DNA of 16,451 nucleotides from JBGPHT01 sp041484525 (GTDB taxonomy: Bacteria > Acidobacteriota > Terriglobia > Bryobacterales > Bryobacteraceae), in NCBI GenBank assembly GCA_041484525.1, contig JBGPHT010000171.1, forward strand, positions 1-16,451, in the 5' to 3' direction. Positions 15,007-16,451 of this stretch are shown here, piece by piece. How positions within the stretch are numbered: the stretch's first letter is position 1; each line of letters begins with the position of its first letter. The position numbers and the translations under genes are program-made. The notes under the pieces are model-generated. The model worked only from the letters and a program-made list of their open reading frames with translations. It had not been told where the DNA came from and did no database searches.

Positions 15007-16218
15007 ATGCTCTCTGCCTGGGCCTGGCGCATCCTCGTCCTGCTCGTGATCTCCGGCTTTCTGAATTACATCGATCGCTCCAACCTTTCCGTGGGGGCCA
15101 CGGACATCCAGGCCGAACTCCACATCAACAATTACCAGCTCGGCAAGCTGCTTTCGGCGTTCTTCTGGACCTATGCGTTGTGCCAGTTGTTCGTGATCGC
15201 CGGCTGGCTGGTGGATCGCTTCAACGTCTTCTGGGTATTCGCCATCGGCTTTTTCCTGTGGTCCAGCGCGACGGCGGTAACCGGCATGGCCCAGACATTC
15301 ACCGTCATTTTTGGTCTTCGGCTGATGCTGGGAATGGGCGAATCCATCGCGTACCCCGCATACTCGCGCATCCTGGCAAGCTATTTCCCGGAGCACCATC
15401 GCGGCTTTGCCAACGCGTTGATCGACGCCGGCACCAAGGCGGGTCCCGCACTCGGAACGCTGCTGGGCGGGCTCCTGATGGTGCGCTTCGGATGGCGGAT
15501 CTTTTTCCTTGCGCTGGGGCTCGGCAGCCTCCTCTGGCTGATCCCGTGGATCTGGTGGATGCCGCGCGGCAAGACCGCTCCAGTGCGCCAGGACATGGCG
15601 GGTGCGCCCACCATTCTGCAAATCCTGCGCAAGCGCGATGCCTGGTTCACGTCGCTCGGCCTTTTCTGTTCGAACTACTTCTGGTATTTCCTGATCACGT
15701 GGCTGCCGCCCTACCTCGAAAAGGAGCGCCACTTTTCGAAGAGCAAGATGGCCGTATTCGGTTCCCTTTCGTTCCTCGCGATCGCACTCTCGAGCGTGGT
15801 GTCGGGCTGGCTTTCCGACCGCTGGATCGCGAGCGGCGGCACTCCCACGCGCGTCCGCAAGACTTTCGCCGGAGTCGGGCTGGGGCTCTCGACTATCATT
15901 CTGCCGGTCGCGGTAGTGCAAAACGAGACCATCGCCATGACGCTGCTGCTGCTGGCGTGCACTTGTTTTGGAATTTACACCTCCAACGTTTTTGCCATCA
16001 CGCAAACCCTGGCCGGTCCGCGCGCCGCCGGCAAATGGACCGGCCTGCAGAACGGCACGGCCAACCTGGCGGGCGTAGTTGCCCCCTGGCTCACCGGCTG
16101 GGTGGTGCAGACCACCGGCGAGTTCTACGTCGCGTTCTTATTGGCTGCGATGATCGTCTTGGCCAGTGGAGTTCTCTATGTGTTCGGCGTGGGGAAGATT
16201 CAGCAAGTAAAGTTTTAG
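15007..16218 (+). CDS. MFS transporter, anion:cation symporter (ACS)-like
   Basis: Membrane protein of 403 residues with about 12 predicted membrane segments. ACS-family marks are FLNYIDRSNLS (18-28), the cytoplasmic GWLVDRF loop (66-72), LRLMLGMGESIAYPAYSRIL (104-123, in the G-rich helix) and ANALIDAGTKAGPALGTLLGG (135-155 region). The central loop is followed by WYFLITWLPPYLEKERHFS. Relatives carry sugar acids, glucarate, hexuronates or phthalate; the substrate here cannot be read from sequence. The ATG at 15007 is chosen because the first helix starts at once; the frame is open further upstream inside the MacB-like gene. There is no Shine-Dalgarno, in line with a leaderless start from TATAAT at 14995. 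Confidence 0.9.
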   Translation: MLSAWAWRILVLLVISGFLNYIDRSNLSVGATDIQAELHINNYQLGKLLSAFFWTYALCQLFVIAGWLVDRFNVFWVFAIGFFLWSSATAVTGMAQTFTVIFGLRLMLGMGESIAYPAYSRILASYFPEHHRGFANALIDAGTKAGPALGTLLGGLLMVRFGWRIFFLALGLGSLLWLIPWIWWMPRGKTAPVRQDMAGAPTILQILRKRDAWFTSLGLFCSNYFWYFLITWLPPYLEKERHFSKSKMAVFGSLSFLAIALSSVVSGWLSDRWIASGGTPTRVRKTFAGVGLGLSTIILPVAVVQNETIAMTLLLLACTCFGIYTSNVFAITQTLAGPRAAGKWTGLQNGTANLAGVVAPWLTGWVVQTTGEFYVAFLLAAMIVLASGVLYVFGVGKIQQVKF

Positions 16219-16451
16219 CCACGGATACACACACAGATGCACGCAGATAAGAAACTCGTTTGTCTTATCCGCGTCCAGTCGCGGTAGGGACGTCCGTTGC
16301 CGGACGCCCCCCGCACGGATCCGTACGAGCGCACTCTAGCGCATACGGCTCTTACCTCGGGTGCATAGCGTCGAAGCGACCCCCTGGTAACGGATGCAGA
16401 ATTCGCGGCGGAGGCAGGTAACGATCCACAATCGGACGGAACCGCTCCCAC
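16219..16451. other. Non-coding right end with two hairpin elements
   Basis: After the MFS stop the sequence begins gccacggatacacacacaga, a type of phrase I recall as dispersed non-coding repeats in acidobacterial and planctomycete genomes. CGCAGATAAGA (16242-16252) pairs with TCTTATCCGCG (16263-16273) with one mismatch around a 10-base loop. GGGACGTCCG (16287-16296) pairs with CGGACGCCCC (16301-16310) with one mismatch around TTGC. The elements may act as terminators or REP-like repeats. The rest, to the window end, shows no supported gene. Confidence 0.5.

Noticed and set aside
15180..16250. 356-codon open frame on plus inside the MFS gene
   Set aside because: Out-of-frame shadow of the MFS transporter; no membrane pattern or motif of its own.

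Overview
The window is high-GC (judged by eye at 60% or more), gene-dense bacterial chromosome. It most resembles an acidobacterium of the Solibacter/Bryobacter type. The main reason is the first gene, a two-module MacB/FtsX-like orphan permease with the N-terminal motif (DLRYGAR.IRRSPGF..VAVLTLALGIGANTAIF) of the acidobacterial duplicated orphan permease (ADOP) family. The taxonomic call is inference from family knowledge; there is no rRNA or tRNA in the window.

Positions 139-4841, minus strand: an apparent operon of a BlaI/MecI-type repressor, a BlaR1-like M56 membrane metalloprotease fused to about five ankyrin repeats, and the ADOP permease. Its promoter carries two BlaI-type palindromes, one filling the -35/-10 spacer and one over the -10. 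Between the protease and permease genes lies a decayed tandem duplication of about 250 bp. It holds a relic of the permease start and a relic of the ankyrin C-terminus.

Positions 4916-7384: a complete pyruvate kinase gene on plus, convergent with a gene for a small exported His/Met-rich protein of unknown function. Behind the latter is a broken PIG-L (LmbE-like) deacetylase relic on plus.

Positions 7341-9500, minus: a tightly overlapping trio, DUF1326 cysteine protein, then DUF2182 membrane protein, then HAD-IIA phosphatase. A gene-free stretch of about 375 bp follows. Then come a VOC (glyoxalase-fold) gene and, overlapping its 5' end, a cysteine-rich winged-helix regulator of the COG2345/SufR-like type.

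Positions 10918-12793: the regulator is divergent from a two-gene operon of an SDR oxidoreductase and a divergent QueA-like (SAM:tRNA ribosyltransferase-isomerase superfamily) protein, joined by an ATGA overlap. The 90-bp divergent intergenic region holds four near-palindromic CTTTANAAAG-like sites in two pairs. Sites within a pair are 16 bp apart, and each pair sits over one of the two divergent promoters. This is the best candidate in the window for an undescribed, self-contained regulated system.

Positions 12885-16218, plus: an exported TPR protein, a MacB-like ABC permease without its ATPase, and an MFS transporter with a perfect TATAAT exactly six bases before its ATG, a likely leaderless start. 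The right end (16219-16451) is non-coding and holds two imperfect hairpins that look like dispersed repeat or terminator elements.
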